A stretch of DNA of 64,000 nucleotides, taken from Acetobacter fallax (GTDB taxonomy: Bacteria > Pseudomonadota > Alphaproteobacteria > Acetobacterales > Acetobacteraceae). The notes beneath the pieces were generated by a model. It searched no databases. It was given only the letters and a program-made list of their open reading frames with translations, and was not told where the DNA came from. Shown here piece after piece: positions 29,804-39,546 of this stretch (position 1 is its first letter; the number at the start of each line of letters is the position of its first letter). The position numbers were made by a program, and so were the translations under genes. The stretch covers positions 1 through 64,000 of the forward strand of contig NZ_WOSX01000015.1 of the NCBI RefSeq assembly GCF_011516735.1. The letters run 5' to 3'.

Positions 29804-30775
29804 TCAGAGGCTTTGCAGGAAAGCCTCAATATCCGTGGCCGTCCCGACTGACTGGCCTTTTGCATCCGGTGCGATGCGGCGGATCAGTCCGGTCAGCACC
29901 TTGCCCGCGCCGAGTTCGACGAAACTGTCGATCCCCATGGCCGTCATCGCCTCGACGCTCTCGCGCCAGCGCACCGTGCCACAGACCTGGCGGACAAGGA
30001 GATCACGGATCATGTCCGGAGAGGTGACTTTCTCCGCCGTGACATTGGCGATGATCGGCACGATGGGAGCTTTGACAGCAGCTCCGCCCAGCGCCTCGGC
30101 CATTTCGTCGGCGGCCGGGCGCATCAGGGAACAGTGGAACGGCGCGGAAACCGGGAGTTTCACGGCGCGTTTGACACCCATCTCTTTCGCAATGACGATG
30201 GCGCGGTCGATAGCGCCGATCTGACCGGAAACGACGATCTGACCGCCGCCGTTATCGTTGGCAAGTTCGATGATCTCGTGCCGGTCCGGCTCTCCCTCGA
30301 CCGTCACGACGGCGGCGGCTTCGCAGATTTCGCGGGCTTTTTCAGGATCAACACCAATCAGAGCGGCCATACCACCCTCTCCTGCCGGAACGGCGCGCTG
30401 CATGGCATGACCACGGAGACGGAGGAGTTTCGCGGTCTCGGCAATGCCAAAGCTGCGGGCTGCCGCAAGAGCGGAGTATTCGCCAAGCGAGTGGCCAGCC
30501 ATGAGAGTCGCTTTTTCAGCGAAATCAATGCCCCCTTCCCGCTCCAGCACGCGCACGACCGCGAGCGAGACGGCCATCAGCGCCGGTTGTGCATTTTCCG
30601 TGCTGGTCAGGGTCTCGGCAGGGCCCTCAAACATAATCTTCGAGAGATGCTCGCCAAGCGCGTCATCAACTTCCTGAAAAACCTCGCGGGCCGCAGGAAA
30701 AGCGTTGGCAAGATCCTGGCCCATACCGGGAAACTGGCTTCCCTGACCCGGGAAAACAAAGGCGTAAACAGGCAT
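29804..30775 (-). CDS. fabD: malonyl-CoA:ACP transacylase
   Basis: The 323-residue acyltransferase has the N-terminal FVFPGQGSQFPGMG, active-site serine in AGHSLGEYSAL (about residue 95) and catalytic histidine in SAPFHCSLM. It transfers malonyl groups to AcpP, the first step of the cluster fabD-fabG-acpP-fabF. Confidence 0.97.
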   Translation of the reverse strand: MPVYAFVFPGQGSQFPGMGQDLANAFPAAREVFQEVDDALGEHLSKIMFEGPAETLTSTENAQPALMAVSLAVVRVLEREGGIDFAEKATLMAGHSLGEYSALAAARSFGIAETAKLLRLRGHAMQRAVPAGEGGMAALIGVDPEKAREICEAAAVVTVEGEPDRHEIIELANDNGGGQIVVSGQIGAIDRAIVIAKEMGVKRAVKLPVSAPFHCSLMRPAADEMAEALGGAAVKAPIVPIIANVTAEKVTSPDMIRDLLVRQVCGTVRWRESVEAMTAMGIDSFVELGAGKVLTGLIRRIAPDAKGQSVGTATDIEAFLQSL

Positions 30776-31046
30776 GGGTCTCTCCTGAGCAGTCTGGCCT
30801 CCTCTGTCCCGCTACGGGGAGAAAAAGCCGCCGCATCTGTCTGGCGAGCCGGATGCCTCACGGAGAGGCGCGGCTGCGGGTCATAGGACATGATACCGCC
30901 GGAATCCTGCCTCGCGGAGCGCGGCCGGGGCGGTTCTTTCGCGGGTGATGAAAGAAAATCCCGGCGGAATGTCAATGCTGGCGAAGGACCAGGTGGGACA
31001 GACGGCGTGCGTCGGGCCGGTTTATTCAGCCAGACTCCGGGCGACG

Positions 31047-31562
31047 CTATCGTTTCGGGTGACGAAGACGCCAGAGCAGCACGAGAAACACATCCCAGAC
31101 CGTCGCCGGGACTTCCCGCAGCCATTGCCAGAGGAGAGCGCCGACCGGCAGGCCGGTGCCGGCGGGAGACGGGATTGTCACCACGGACCAGCCCATGGCG
31201 CGCATCATCGCGACGCAGCGCATCATATGGAAGTCACTGGTCGCAACGCCGACCGGGCCTGCGTAGCCCCGCGCGCGAAGGATCTTTGTGCAGATGATGA
31301 CAGAATCGCAGGTATCGGACGCCACCGGCTCCGCGAGAATGGCGTCGCCGGGAACGCCGGCATCACGCAGAAGAGCCGCCATGACGTCAGCTTCAGTGCG
31401 GCCAGCCCGGGGGACGCCGCCAGTCGGGATGTAGAGCGGTCTGGTCGTGGCATGCTGGCCGAAGCGCAGCGCAGCGGCCACACGCCTCACAAGGATGGCG
31501 CCGGCGGTGCCATCCTCTTTCAGGGCCGCGCCAAAGATAATGACGGGAAAAGGCTGGCTCAC
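31047..31562 (-). CDS. YdcF/DUF218 family protein
   Basis: The 171-residue protein has the DUF218 pattern: VIIFGAALKEDGTAG, YIPTGGVPRAGRTEADVMA, DTCDSVIICTKIL and VATSDFHMMRCVAMMRAMG. A hydrophobic tail TVWDVFLVLLWRL could touch the membrane. Family members are linked to cell-envelope metabolism, though exact reactions are unsettled. Its ATG overlaps the preceding small gene's stop. Confidence 0.85.
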   Translation of the reverse strand: MSQPFPVIIFGAALKEDGTAGAILVRRVAAALRFGQHATTRPLYIPTGGVPRAGRTEADVMAALLRDAGVPGDAILAEPVASDTCDSVIICTKILRARGYAGPVGVATSDFHMMRCVAMMRAMGWSVVTIPSPAGTGLPVGALLWQWLREVPATVWDVFLVLLWRLRHPKR

Positions 31563-31861
31563 GCTCCCGCCGAAGTAAACCGGAGCAGCCCCGCAGAAGC
31601 CAGCGCCTGAACCGTGTCCCGCCAGACCGCATCGAACTGCGCTGCATCCACGCCCCGGGTTTCGAGCCTGAAAGCGAGGTCTGCGACGGTGTTTGTACCG
31701 TCGATCAGTGGAAAGATGCCACGCGCCTGGGGCGGGAGCTGGATGATCCGGCCATCCTGCAACGGAAGCTGGTGGGTTGCAGTCATGGCCATGGCCAGCG
31801 CAATGCCGGTGGTGCCGCTGAGATGGGGAATTGTGGCCGGGTTCAGCGGGTCAGAGGACAT
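31559..31861 (-). CDS. small protein with PqqD-like/winged-helix features
   Basis: The 100-residue protein contains RIIQLPPQARGIFPLIDGTNTVADLAFRLE and ends in a helix with ALASAGLLRF. The IDG-T-V-A-L pattern resembles PqqD-type peptide-binding or winged-helix domains, but the match is loose. It is coupled to the YdcF gene through ATGA overlap. Function unknown. Confidence 0.65.
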   Translation of the reverse strand: MSSDPLNPATIPHLSGTTGIALAMAMTATHQLPLQDGRIIQLPPQARGIFPLIDGTNTVADLAFRLETRGVDAAQFDAVWRDTVQALASAGLLRFTSAGA

Positions 31862-31889
31862 CGTTACACCTCGCTCCTCTCAGCAGACC

Positions 31890-32645
31890 TCAGCGCGGCA
31901 GAAGCTTGCCACGCTGCCAGGCTTCAGCGGCATCATCGGCGGTCATGCCTTCGTTACGGATGGCATCATCGAGAGCGCTGACAACCTTATTGCCAAGGGT
32001 GAGCTCATCGAGTTCATCGAGCATGTCGGTATCGGTCTGCTCGCGGGTGGCTTTATTGAACAGCAGGCGGGCGGTGAGCTCCTTTCCGGCGGCGCCCTGC
32101 GGATCAGCGAGCGGACGGAGCGGCACCCTGTGGATCAGGTAATTCGGCGTAAAAAGTGGCGCGATAACGGGTTCGCCGGCTTCAATGGCCGCTGCGATGG
32201 ACGCATAAGCTTCGTCGTCCGGCTGTGATTCGATGGTGAATCCGGCTTCGGTCAGCCGGTAGCCGGCGACCATCTGGCGCACGCGCGGAACAAGAGATTC
32301 CGGGGTCAGAAGATGGCGGGCAGCATCGGAACCGGCAAGATCCGCCATGGACTGCAGGCCGGCCAGCGGGCTGTCCGGACGGTCGGCGACAAAGAAGCCG
32401 AAGGTCGGACGGTAAAGATTGCCTATCGGCTCGACGGCGGGAGAGACGAAGATACTGTCTTCCGCCGGGTGCCAGACCGTGGCGAACAGGTCGATTTCGC
32501 CGTTGGCCAGCATTGCGGCAAGGGCCTCGTCTGATCCGGCAATGTAATCCGGCTCGATTTCATACGCTTCCAGAACGCGCGCCACAGCAGCCGCTACGGC
32601 AGCGTGCAGTGGTGTGTTCCTGTAGGCGAGAGTCAGCGTTGTCAT
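31890..32645 (-). CDS. OpuAC-like glycine betaine-type substrate-binding protein without signal peptide
   Basis: The 251-residue protein resembles the type 2 periplasmic-binding domain of betaine/choline transporters (MTTLTLAYRNTPLHAAVAAAVARVL, DEALAAMLANGEIDLFATVWHP, LTPESLVPRVRQMVAGY, TPNYLIHRVPLRPLADPQG). The start at 32645 lacks any hydrophobic leader, and the upstream extension gives none either. No permease or ATPase of this type is nearby. It may be a cytoplasmic ligand-binding protein or a relic of a transporter. Confidence 0.75.
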   Translation of the reverse strand: MTTLTLAYRNTPLHAAVAAAVARVLEAYEIEPDYIAGSDEALAAMLANGEIDLFATVWHPAEDSIFVSPAVEPIGNLYRPTFGFFVADRPDSPLAGLQSMADLAGSDAARHLLTPESLVPRVRQMVAGYRLTEAGFTIESQPDDEAYASIAAAIEAGEPVIAPLFTPNYLIHRVPLRPLADPQGAAGKELTARLLFNKATREQTDTDMLDELDELTLGNKVVSALDDAIRNEGMTADDAAEAWQRGKLLPR

Positions 32646-32715
32646 CGAGAAACGTCCCCTTGTCGCGCCTGCCGCCTCGTACTGAGGCGACAGACGGCTT
32701 TTCAAAGATGCACCG

Positions 32716-34830
32716 TTACCAGATTTTTACGCGTGCGTCCGGTGCAAGGTAGAGAGTCTGGCCCGGAACGACGTTCCAGGCTTTATACCAGGCATCGATA
32801 TTGTGCATGGGCAGGTTGACCCGAGCCGTCGGCGCGGAGTGCGGGTCGATGGTGGCGAGCTGGCGCGCACGGTCTTCGCGCACTTTCATGCGCCAGACCT
32901 GTGCCCAGCCCAGGAACACACGCTGGTCGCCCGTCATGCCGTCACGGGTTCCGGCCGGCTTACCGCCGAGCGAGGCACGATACGCATCCAGCGCGAGAGT
33001 GAGGCCACCGAGATCGGCGATGTTCTCGCCCATGGTCAGTTTACCGTTCAGATGCACTCCCGGCAGAACCTGGAAAGCATCATACTGGGCGGCAAAGCGG
33101 GCACCGAGTTTTTCGAAGCGGGCGGCATCCTCTTTGGTCCACCAGTCGCTGAGGCGACCGTGTTCGTCGAATTTGCGGCCTTCATCGTCAAAGCCGTGGG
33201 TCATTTCGTGACCGATGACCCCGCCGATGGCGCCGTAATTGACAGCCGTATCAGCATTCGGATCAAAGAATGGCGGCTGCAGGATGGAGGCCGGGAAGAC
33301 GACTTCGTTGAAGACCGGATTGTTGTAGGCGTTGACGGTCTGCGGCGTCATATCCCATTCGTCACGATCGACAGGCTTGCCGAGATGACCAAGCCAGTAG
33401 GTCCATTCAAAGGCGCCGGCGCGGGCAGCGTTGCCGTAGGCGTCACCCGGACGGATGGAAAGACCGTCATAGGTGCGCCATTTTTTCGGGTAGCCAATCT
33501 GAATCTCGAAATGATCGAGCTTCGCAACCGCGCGCTGCTTCGTGGCGGGTGACATCCAGCTGTTGTTCTGCAGACGGATGCGGAACGCGGCTTTGAGCTG
33601 CTTCGTCAGCGCGTCCATCTTCGCCTTGCTCTCAGGCGGAAAATACCGATCGACGTAGATTTTTCCGATGGACCAGCCCATTGCGTCCTCGGTCATATCC
33701 GCGCCGCGTTTCCAGCGAACGGCGAGTTGCGGCTGGCCGGCAAGAGTTTTACGGTTGAAGTCGTAGGACGCGTTCACGAAGGACGAAGACAGGCAGTTCG
33801 CCGCATTGTTCGCAAGGTGGAAAGCAAGCCAGGCCTGGAGCACAGGCAGTTTCGCCGCGCCGAGAATCTTCGCCTGCCCCGTGATCGCGGAAGGCTCGCC
33901 CACAATCAGCTTCGCCGCATCGGCCTGCTCCACGCTGATCCCGGCGCCCGCGAGCCAGGCAGTCCAGTCGAAGCCCGGCGCCTGTGCCGTCAGTTCCGCC
34001 ACGGAGCGGGCGTTGTAGGTTTTCTCCGGGTCGCGCATGTCGGCGCGGGCCCAGTGGACGCCGGCAACGGAGGTTTCCAGCGCGACAACATCAGCAGCGC
34101 GGGCGGCGGCATCCGGCCAGCCGACAAGGCCGAGCATCTTCGTGACATAAGCCTGATAAGCCTGCTTCTTCGCGGCGAATTGCGGTTTCAGATAATAATC
34201 ACGATCGGGCATGCCGAGGCCGGACTGATCGACGTCAATCGAAAAACGTGTCGGGTCTTTCGCGTCAGGCTGGATGCCGAGCGAGAACCCTGTAGTCTGA
34301 AATGTAGTCTGGCCGGTGCCGAGAAGGTGCGCCAGGTCAGTCGGGGTTTTCACGGCGCGGATCGCGGCGAGATCGGCGGCAAGCGGCTTTGCTCCCAGCG
34401 TCTCGATAGCAGCTTCGTCCATGAATGTCGTGTAGTAAGCAGCGAGTTTTTCGTCGCTGGTCTGCGGACTGGCGGACGGGGTTTTTGCCAGACCGGTCAG
34501 AATGTCACGAACGCGCTGCTGCGAAAGTTCACGCAGCCTGTCAAACGCGCCGTAGGAGGTGCGGTCCGCAGGGATTGTAATCGCCTGGACGGCCTTACCG
34601 TTTGCATAATCGAAGAAGTTATCACCCGGACGAACAGCCTTGTTCTGTCCTGCGAGATCAAAGCCCCACGGCCTGATCGCAGCGTCCCCTGTGGCATCTC
34701 CTGCGGCCTGAGCGAAAGCTGCCTGTGCTGAAAGAACAGCGGCGGACGGCGCCGAGAGGCACGTGGCCAGCATCAGGCCACGCAGGGCTTTACCGCTCAG
34801 GGCGCAGTGGCGAAATTTCCGGATCAGCAT
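32716..34830 (-). CDS. M13 family zinc metallopeptidase (neprilysin/PepO-like)
   Basis: A large exported endopeptidase of about 704 residues from MLIRKFRHC. A signal peptide (LMLATCLSAPSAAVLSAQAAFAQA) precedes the mature chain. The zinc site HEMTH in GGVIGHEMTHGFDDEG and the third ligand in GENIADLGGL are present, as is NAYNNPVFNEVVFPASILQPPFF, typical of M13. The in-frame ATG at 34881 would add 17 residues ahead of the signal. It acts on oligopeptides in the periplasm or outside. Confidence 0.93.
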   Translation of the reverse strand: MLIRKFRHCALSGKALRGLMLATCLSAPSAAVLSAQAAFAQAAGDATGDAAIRPWGFDLAGQNKAVRPGDNFFDYANGKAVQAITIPADRTSYGAFDRLRELSQQRVRDILTGLAKTPSASPQTSDEKLAAYYTTFMDEAAIETLGAKPLAADLAAIRAVKTPTDLAHLLGTGQTTFQTTGFSLGIQPDAKDPTRFSIDVDQSGLGMPDRDYYLKPQFAAKKQAYQAYVTKMLGLVGWPDAAARAADVVALETSVAGVHWARADMRDPEKTYNARSVAELTAQAPGFDWTAWLAGAGISVEQADAAKLIVGEPSAITGQAKILGAAKLPVLQAWLAFHLANNAANCLSSSFVNASYDFNRKTLAGQPQLAVRWKRGADMTEDAMGWSIGKIYVDRYFPPESKAKMDALTKQLKAAFRIRLQNNSWMSPATKQRAVAKLDHFEIQIGYPKKWRTYDGLSIRPGDAYGNAARAGAFEWTYWLGHLGKPVDRDEWDMTPQTVNAYNNPVFNEVVFPASILQPPFFDPNADTAVNYGAIGGVIGHEMTHGFDDEGRKFDEHGRLSDWWTKEDAARFEKLGARFAAQYDAFQVLPGVHLNGKLTMGENIADLGGLTLALDAYRASLGGKPAGTRDGMTGDQRVFLGWAQVWRMKVREDRARQLATIDPHSAPTARVNLPMHNIDAWYKAWNVVPGQTLYLAPDARVKIW

Positions 34831-34956
34831 ACGGCAGATATCCCTGACAGGACGGCGGCAGTCGGCTGATACCGCTGCCACTGTGATTATTTGTTACAGC
34901 CATGCATAAATCAGGCAGCAGTCAGGGCAAAGAGGGCCGGAACGCTTTCTTCGGGT

Positions 34957-35784
34957 TCAGGCCCCTGCGGCAGCGATTTTCGCGAAGGTTTTCCGGCGCT
35001 GCCGGATCAGAGCGTAAACAATTTTCGCGGCAATGGCGTGAACCCGGCCATGCGGGCGGAAACCGATTGTTTTCAGAACCATGCCCGTGACCCGGTCAAT
35101 ATGCTTCTGGCGATAGGCCTGAAGCGCACGCGACATATACCCGGCGATGCAGCGGCGGCGGTCATAGGGCACTGACGGGGGCTCGTTGGTTGTGTAGTAC
35201 GCAGAGGCGAGTTCGTCATCCTCGCTTTCGGTGACGCGGCCGAGGGCGATGCGGGCGCGGGTCCATGGACCGAGCCGTTCGCGCTTCAGGTAGCGGCGCA
35301 TGTGATCATAGAAGAGCTTGAAATGCCGGTATTCGTCGGCGGCGATCTGTTTGCAGATTGCTTTCAGCAGCGGTTCGGAGGTGGCATCGGCGAGCGCTGA
35401 ATAGAAGGATGACGTTCCGGTCTCGACCATACATCGGGCGATCAGTTCGCCGGTGCGCGAACCGCGAACAGAGGCCGTAGCGTTGAGGTCGATGTGATAG
35501 CTGGAGCGGTATCGCTCGAAGGCAGCGGGATAGTCCCAGCCGGGATCGGCCAGCATGGCCCAGCGGCCAAGGGCGTCTCCATGCTGGACTTCCTCGATGG
35601 CCCAGTTATCGGCCGCGGCCTGAAAGTCCGCATCGTCACTGAAAACACGGTTGAGATAGACGGCATAGTCCACACCGTTCCGTTCCACGACAGCGGCAGC
35701 CTTCACGATGGCGACCACATCGCGGTCGACGCCGGAGGGGTCGAAACTGTCCCAGTTCAGCTGATCGATGTGCCAGTGCTTCAT
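34957..35784 (-). CDS. ferritin-like (diiron) domain protein
   Basis: The 275-residue helical protein has two E-x-x-H motifs, EEVQH near residue 85 and DEYRH near residue 169, spaced as in ferritin-like diiron proteins such as acyl-ACP desaturases and AurF-type oxygenases. The N-terminus HWHIDQLNWDSFDP and a basic C-terminus (ALIRQRRKTFAKI) show no export signal. The substrate is unknown. It stands upstream of the M13 peptidase on the same strand. Confidence 0.8.
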   Translation of the reverse strand: MKHWHIDQLNWDSFDPSGVDRDVVAIVKAAAVVERNGVDYAVYLNRVFSDDADFQAAADNWAIEEVQHGDALGRWAMLADPGWDYPAAFERYRSSYHIDLNATASVRGSRTGELIARCMVETGTSSFYSALADATSEPLLKAICKQIAADEYRHFKLFYDHMRRYLKRERLGPWTRARIALGRVTESEDDELASAYYTTNEPPSVPYDRRRCIAGYMSRALQAYRQKHIDRVTGMVLKTIGFRPHGRVHAIAAKIVYALIRQRRKTFAKIAAAGA

Positions 35785-35991
35785 TCCACCCCGTCCCTGC
35801 GTTTTTCACGCTCACGCACGCCAGACAAGCGCCCGGCATGACAGTCCACCCCGACCCTTCGGTATTTCGGAAAGACGATCAGGCAAGCGCTCAGCGTGAT
35901 TCTGGCTCACGCCTGCCCCCAAATACGCGTGACGTCAAGAAAAGCCGACGCGCCGGTGACCGGGCTTGATGCTGCTAACGCACGATCCTGA

Positions 35992-37827
35992 TCAGGTGTT
36001 TCCACCGGTCAGAACACTGCTGCGTTCCGGGACGCGGACGGCGGCGGGTTGTGCCGCGGCGACCGGCGGACGCGACCTTTGCTGCACTTCCGGTTCCACC
36101 CGTGCGGAAGAAGCACGGTGCGAACCGGAACGTCGTTCCGGTTCGGCCTGGGCATGCTGCGACGGAAACGCGCCGTTTCTGCCACGGGACAGAGTCGCGA
36201 GCAGTGCATCCGTGGTGATTGGTTTCCCAAAGAGCCAGCCCTGCCCGCACTCAATTCCCAGTTCACGGGCCATGGCCGCCTCGACATCGGTTTCGACCAT
36301 CTCGGCGACGGTCCGGCAGCCGAGTTCAAAGCTGCATCGGGCAATGGCGCGGATGAGAATTCTGTCGCGCCCGCTTGTCATGGCATTCCGGAAAAATTCT
36401 CCGTCTATCTTGATGTAATTGACGGGAAAGCGACGGAGATATTCGAAGCTCATCGCACCGGCTCCGAAATCATCCAGACAGATTCGGTGGCCCCGGCGGA
36501 ACAGCTTTTGCAGCAGCGCAGTAGGGCGCTCGAAATCCGTGATGCCGCGCGTTTCCGTAATCTCGATCAGCAGCCGCGAGGGGGCAACTTTTGAATCGGG
36601 TGCATCAAGAATATTCATTAGCTGATCAGCAAATTCCGGTGACTGCACGGAGCGGCCGGAAAGGTTGAGCGCCACGCGGACGCCGGGTGGCATTTTCTGC
36701 AGAAGGCGGATGGTTTTGACGCAGTTGAGCAGATCGAACGTATTGATCATGCCGATCTGCTCAGCAATTTTAATAAATTCACCTGTATTGGCAATGCCGC
36801 GCGCCACGCCCTCCGCGAAACGCGTCAGAACTTCATAATGCTGAATGGCGCCTGTTTTGAGCGCAATGATGGGCTGCAGCACCTGAAAGAAGGTGTCGTC
36901 CTCGATAATATTGCGGCACGACGATGCCTGCCCCCGGTCACGATGCACTGCGGCAGCCAGACATTCCGGCAGGTTTTCGAATGAAAACGTATCGCTGGCG
37001 TCTTTCGCGAAAGCGGTCAGCGCATAATCAAGCGCCGACTCGATTTCCTTCTGCTCCTGGAGAGAGGAGTCGAGCGGCAGGGAGCGACTGTAGGTGCTGG
37101 CAAGAAGCGAATCGGCCGCGGAGGCGATTTCCTGCTCGATGACGCCTGGTTTTTTGTCTTCACGCCAGATATAGGCGAACGCGCCATCGTTGAGGCGGGT
37201 GACGGCTCCCCCTTCACTATAGGTCCTGAGGATACCCTGCACTTCGGCGAGAAAGGCACGGGACAGAGTGCTTTCGCGCGACGCCTGGGTTTTCAGGAGC
37301 ATCGGCAGGGACAGCATGACAACGCTGAACCGGGGCGCTTCGCCGGGCGGCGGCGTCAGGCGGCGGGCAAAACTGATAAAACCGTCCCGGTCAAGCAGGC
37401 CATCGTCTTCCGGGCAGGCGACGAAGGCGCGATCCATGATCGTGGCGGTAACGAGCCGCTCGCCCGGACTGCCAGGAGTGTCGGACATGCCCAGGATGGC
37501 GGTGCTTGTCTCACTCTTTCCCAGCAGGAAACGGACCGTGATGCGGTTCATGGCCCCGGTGCTGTCAAATTCCTCGACTGAACGGCGGAAATAAACCCGG
37601 TCAGCCGGAATGAGCAGATCAAACAGAGACAGACCACGCACGGCTTTTGGCAGATGGCCGGTCAGCTTCTGTATTCCGCCTCCGACATGGCGGATGCGGA
37701 ACGCGCGATCGACTTCGAACAAAACATCTGCTGCGGCAAATGCCAGAGCGGCAAGTTGCTCAAGCTTGCGGTCAACGGCCGTGCCTGCATTGATATCACC
37801 GTCGGCCGCCATAATCTCCGCGCGCAA
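35992..37827 (-). CDS. PAS-(degenerate GGDEF)-EAL cyclic-di-GMP phosphodiesterase
   Basis: The 611-residue protein begins with a PAS-like sensor (AADVLFEVDRAFRIRHVGGGIQKLTGH), has a middle region without a GGDEF motif, then an EAL domain. The signature is EVLTRF rather than EALxR, but metal and catalytic contacts are present: ALNLSGRS, ITETRG, DDFGAGAMS, IKIDGEFF and VAEMVET. Activity is therefore likely. The C-terminal about 50 residues are Arg/Pro-rich. No membrane segment is seen, so it is a cytoplasmic signalling protein. Confidence 0.9.
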   Translation of the reverse strand: MRAEIMAADGDINAGTAVDRKLEQLAALAFAAADVLFEVDRAFRIRHVGGGIQKLTGHLPKAVRGLSLFDLLIPADRVYFRRSVEEFDSTGAMNRITVRFLLGKSETSTAILGMSDTPGSPGERLVTATIMDRAFVACPEDDGLLDRDGFISFARRLTPPPGEAPRFSVVMLSLPMLLKTQASRESTLSRAFLAEVQGILRTYSEGGAVTRLNDGAFAYIWREDKKPGVIEQEIASAADSLLASTYSRSLPLDSSLQEQKEIESALDYALTAFAKDASDTFSFENLPECLAAAVHRDRGQASSCRNIIEDDTFFQVLQPIIALKTGAIQHYEVLTRFAEGVARGIANTGEFIKIAEQIGMINTFDLLNCVKTIRLLQKMPPGVRVALNLSGRSVQSPEFADQLMNILDAPDSKVAPSRLLIEITETRGITDFERPTALLQKLFRRGHRICLDDFGAGAMSFEYLRRFPVNYIKIDGEFFRNAMTSGRDRILIRAIARCSFELGCRTVAEMVETDVEAAMARELGIECGQGWLFGKPITTDALLATLSRGRNGAFPSQHAQAEPERRSGSHRASSARVEPEVQQRSRPPVAAAQPAAVRVPERSSVLTGGNT

Positions 37828-37920
37828 ATTTGTTTCATTACGATTTTGCCGAAAAGAGAATAATGAGTGCTTAATTCAGGAGCCGCTTTCCCCATATCCT
37901 CTGTAAATCGGAAGGATTCC

Positions 37921-38970
37921 GTGGCAGACACAGGCTACTCACAGACAACCAGGAATGCTTGCATGGCCGACGGCAGCCCTTTCAGCGCCCCTTTCCCTTC
38001 TCCCGCGAACCGGAGAGGCGCAGTCCGTCATGACTGGACCCGGGACGACGTGCAGGATCTTCTGGATCTGCCGTTCCCCGAACTCCTGTATCGGGCTCAG
38101 ACACTCCATCGCGCCTATTTCGATCCGACCGAGGTCCAGATCTCCACGCTGCTGTCGATCAAGACAGGCGGATGCCCGGAAGACTGCGCCTATTGCCCGC
38201 AAAGCTCCCGGCATGAAGAGAGCGTGAAAGCTGAACGGCTCATGGCCGTCGATCGTGTCATCACAGAAGCAAAACGCGCAAAAGATGCCGGTGCGGCGCG
38301 GTTCTGTATGGGCGCTGCCTGGCGGTCCCCGAAGGATCATGACCTGGAAACCGTCTGCGAGATGATCGAAGGCGTGAAGGGTCTCGGGCTCGAAACCTGC
38401 GTGACGCTGGGAATGCTGGACACGAAGCAGGCGCACCGCCTGAGGGATGCCGGCCTCGATTACTACAACCACAACATCGATACCTCGCCTGAATATTACG
38501 GCGAGATCATCTCCACACGCACCTGGCAGGACCGGCTGGATACGCTGGAAAACGTCCGCGACGCCGGCATCAATGTCTGCTGTGGCGGCATTGTCGGCAT
38601 GGGTGAAGGCGAAGGCGACCGCGCCAGCATGATCGCAACCCTGGCCTCCATGCCGAAGCACCCGGAAAGCGTGCCGATCAATCTGCTGGTACGGGTTGCC
38701 GGAACGCCCCTGGGAGAAGCGGATGAGGTCGATCCCATCGACTTCGTGCGGGTGATCGCGACGGCCCGGATCACAATGCCTGAAAGCCATGTCCGCCTCG
38801 CCGCCGGACGCGAGAACATGAACGACGAAACCCAGACACTTTGCTTCCTCGCCGGCGCCAACTCGATCTTCTACGGCGAACGCCTGCTCACCACCCCCAA
38901 CCCGGCGGCGACGCGGGACCGGAAGCTGCTGGACCGGCTGGGAATGCGGACAACAATGGTCGAAAGCTGA
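37921..38970 (+). CDS. bioB: biotin synthase
   Basis: This radical SAM sulfur-insertion enzyme has the cluster motif CPEDCAYC near residue 75, [13 protein letters not shown] and [15 protein letters not shown] with the usual 2Fe-2S ligands (CMGAAWR, CVTLGM and CCGGIVG). I chose GTG at 37921 because AAGGA stands just before it; an ATG at 37963 would also preserve the whole domain. It is alone, without the other bio genes. Confidence 0.96.
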   Translation: MADTGYSQTTRNACMADGSPFSAPFPSPANRRGAVRHDWTRDDVQDLLDLPFPELLYRAQTLHRAYFDPTEVQISTLLSIKTGGCPEDCAYCPQSSRHEESVKAERLMAVDRVITEAKRAKDAGAARFCMGAAWRSPKDHDLETVCEMIEGVKGLGLETCVTLGMLDTKQAHRLRDAGLDYYNHNIDTSPEYYGEIISTRTWQDRLDTLENVRDAGINVCCGGIVGMGEGEGDRASMIATLASMPKHPESVPINLLVRVAGTPLGEADEVDPIDFVRVIATARITMPESHVRLAAGRENMNDETQTLCFLAGANSIFYGERLLTTPNPAATRDRKLLDRLGMRTTMVES

Positions 38971-38977
38971 ACCATCT

Positions 38978-39008
38978 CTGACCTGACAGGCTTATCCTGT
39001 CAGGTCAG
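38978..39008. terminator. perfect 13-bp hairpin after bioB
   Basis: CTGACCTGACAGG and CCTGTCAGGTCAG are exact complements around CTTAT, starting 8 bases past the bioB stop. There is no T run, so it may act as an RNA 3' stabiliser or a Rho-assisted end rather than a classical terminator. Confidence 0.6.
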
Positions 39009-39074
39009 GCCATATCCCTGACGGACAGCGCCCGTGCTCCGGGGCGGAGGAGCGCCCTGCGGCCCGATCTGTGT

Positions 39075-39452
39075 TCATGCGGTCCGGCTATCGAACTCCT
39101 GCTGCGCGGCATCGACTCTGTCGATATTGGCCAGCGCCCAGGTCCCGAGCGCCTGCACCGGCTCACGCAGTGACTGGCCGAGCGGCGTCAGAGCATACTC
39201 CACCCGTGGCGGGACTGTCGGATAAACGGTGCGGGTGACCATGCCGTCCCGCTCCAGACCCCGCAATGTCAGGGTCAGCATGCGCTGGGAAATGCCCCCG
39301 ACCATGCGACGAATTTCATTGAAGCGGCGCGGTCCGTCACCGAGCAGCATAACAATCAGAACGCTCCACTTGTCACCAACACGCGCCAGAATACGACTCA
39401 CCTTACGGCAGTCACCGTGAGCGGGATCGTGCTGTCCCCCGGTTACATCCAT
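39075..39452 (-). CDS. HxlR-family transcriptional regulator
   Basis: This 125-residue winged-helix regulator has [48 protein letters not shown], the defining HxlR segment, and [10 protein letters not shown]. The ATG at 39452 with AGGGGAA upstream gives a usual length. An N-terminal cysteine in [11 protein letters not shown] could sense reactive species. It is divergent from the azoreductase gene, which it probably controls. Confidence 0.92.
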   Translation of the reverse strand: MDVTGGQHDPAHGDCRKVSRILARVGDKWSVLIVMLLGDGPRRFNEIRRMVGGISQRMLTLTLRGLERDGMVTRTVYPTVPPRVEYALTPLGQSLREPVQALGTWALANIDRVDAAQQEFDSRTA

Positions 39453-39546
39453 GTTCCCCTGTACCAAAAATGTGCCTCCTTGCGTCCCTGCGCAGACAGT
39501 CGCAATGATAGCCCTGGTTACGAATATATACCGGAACACAGCCCTT

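Noticed and set aside
30607..31125. 172-residue minus-strand frame upstream of fabD
   Set aside because: It overlaps fabD in another frame and shows no domain. The region 30776-31046 was left without a gene.
39453..39546. HxlR operator palindrome GGTTAC...ATACC near 39517
   Set aside because: Only the outer three bases of each arm pair, which is too weak to call.
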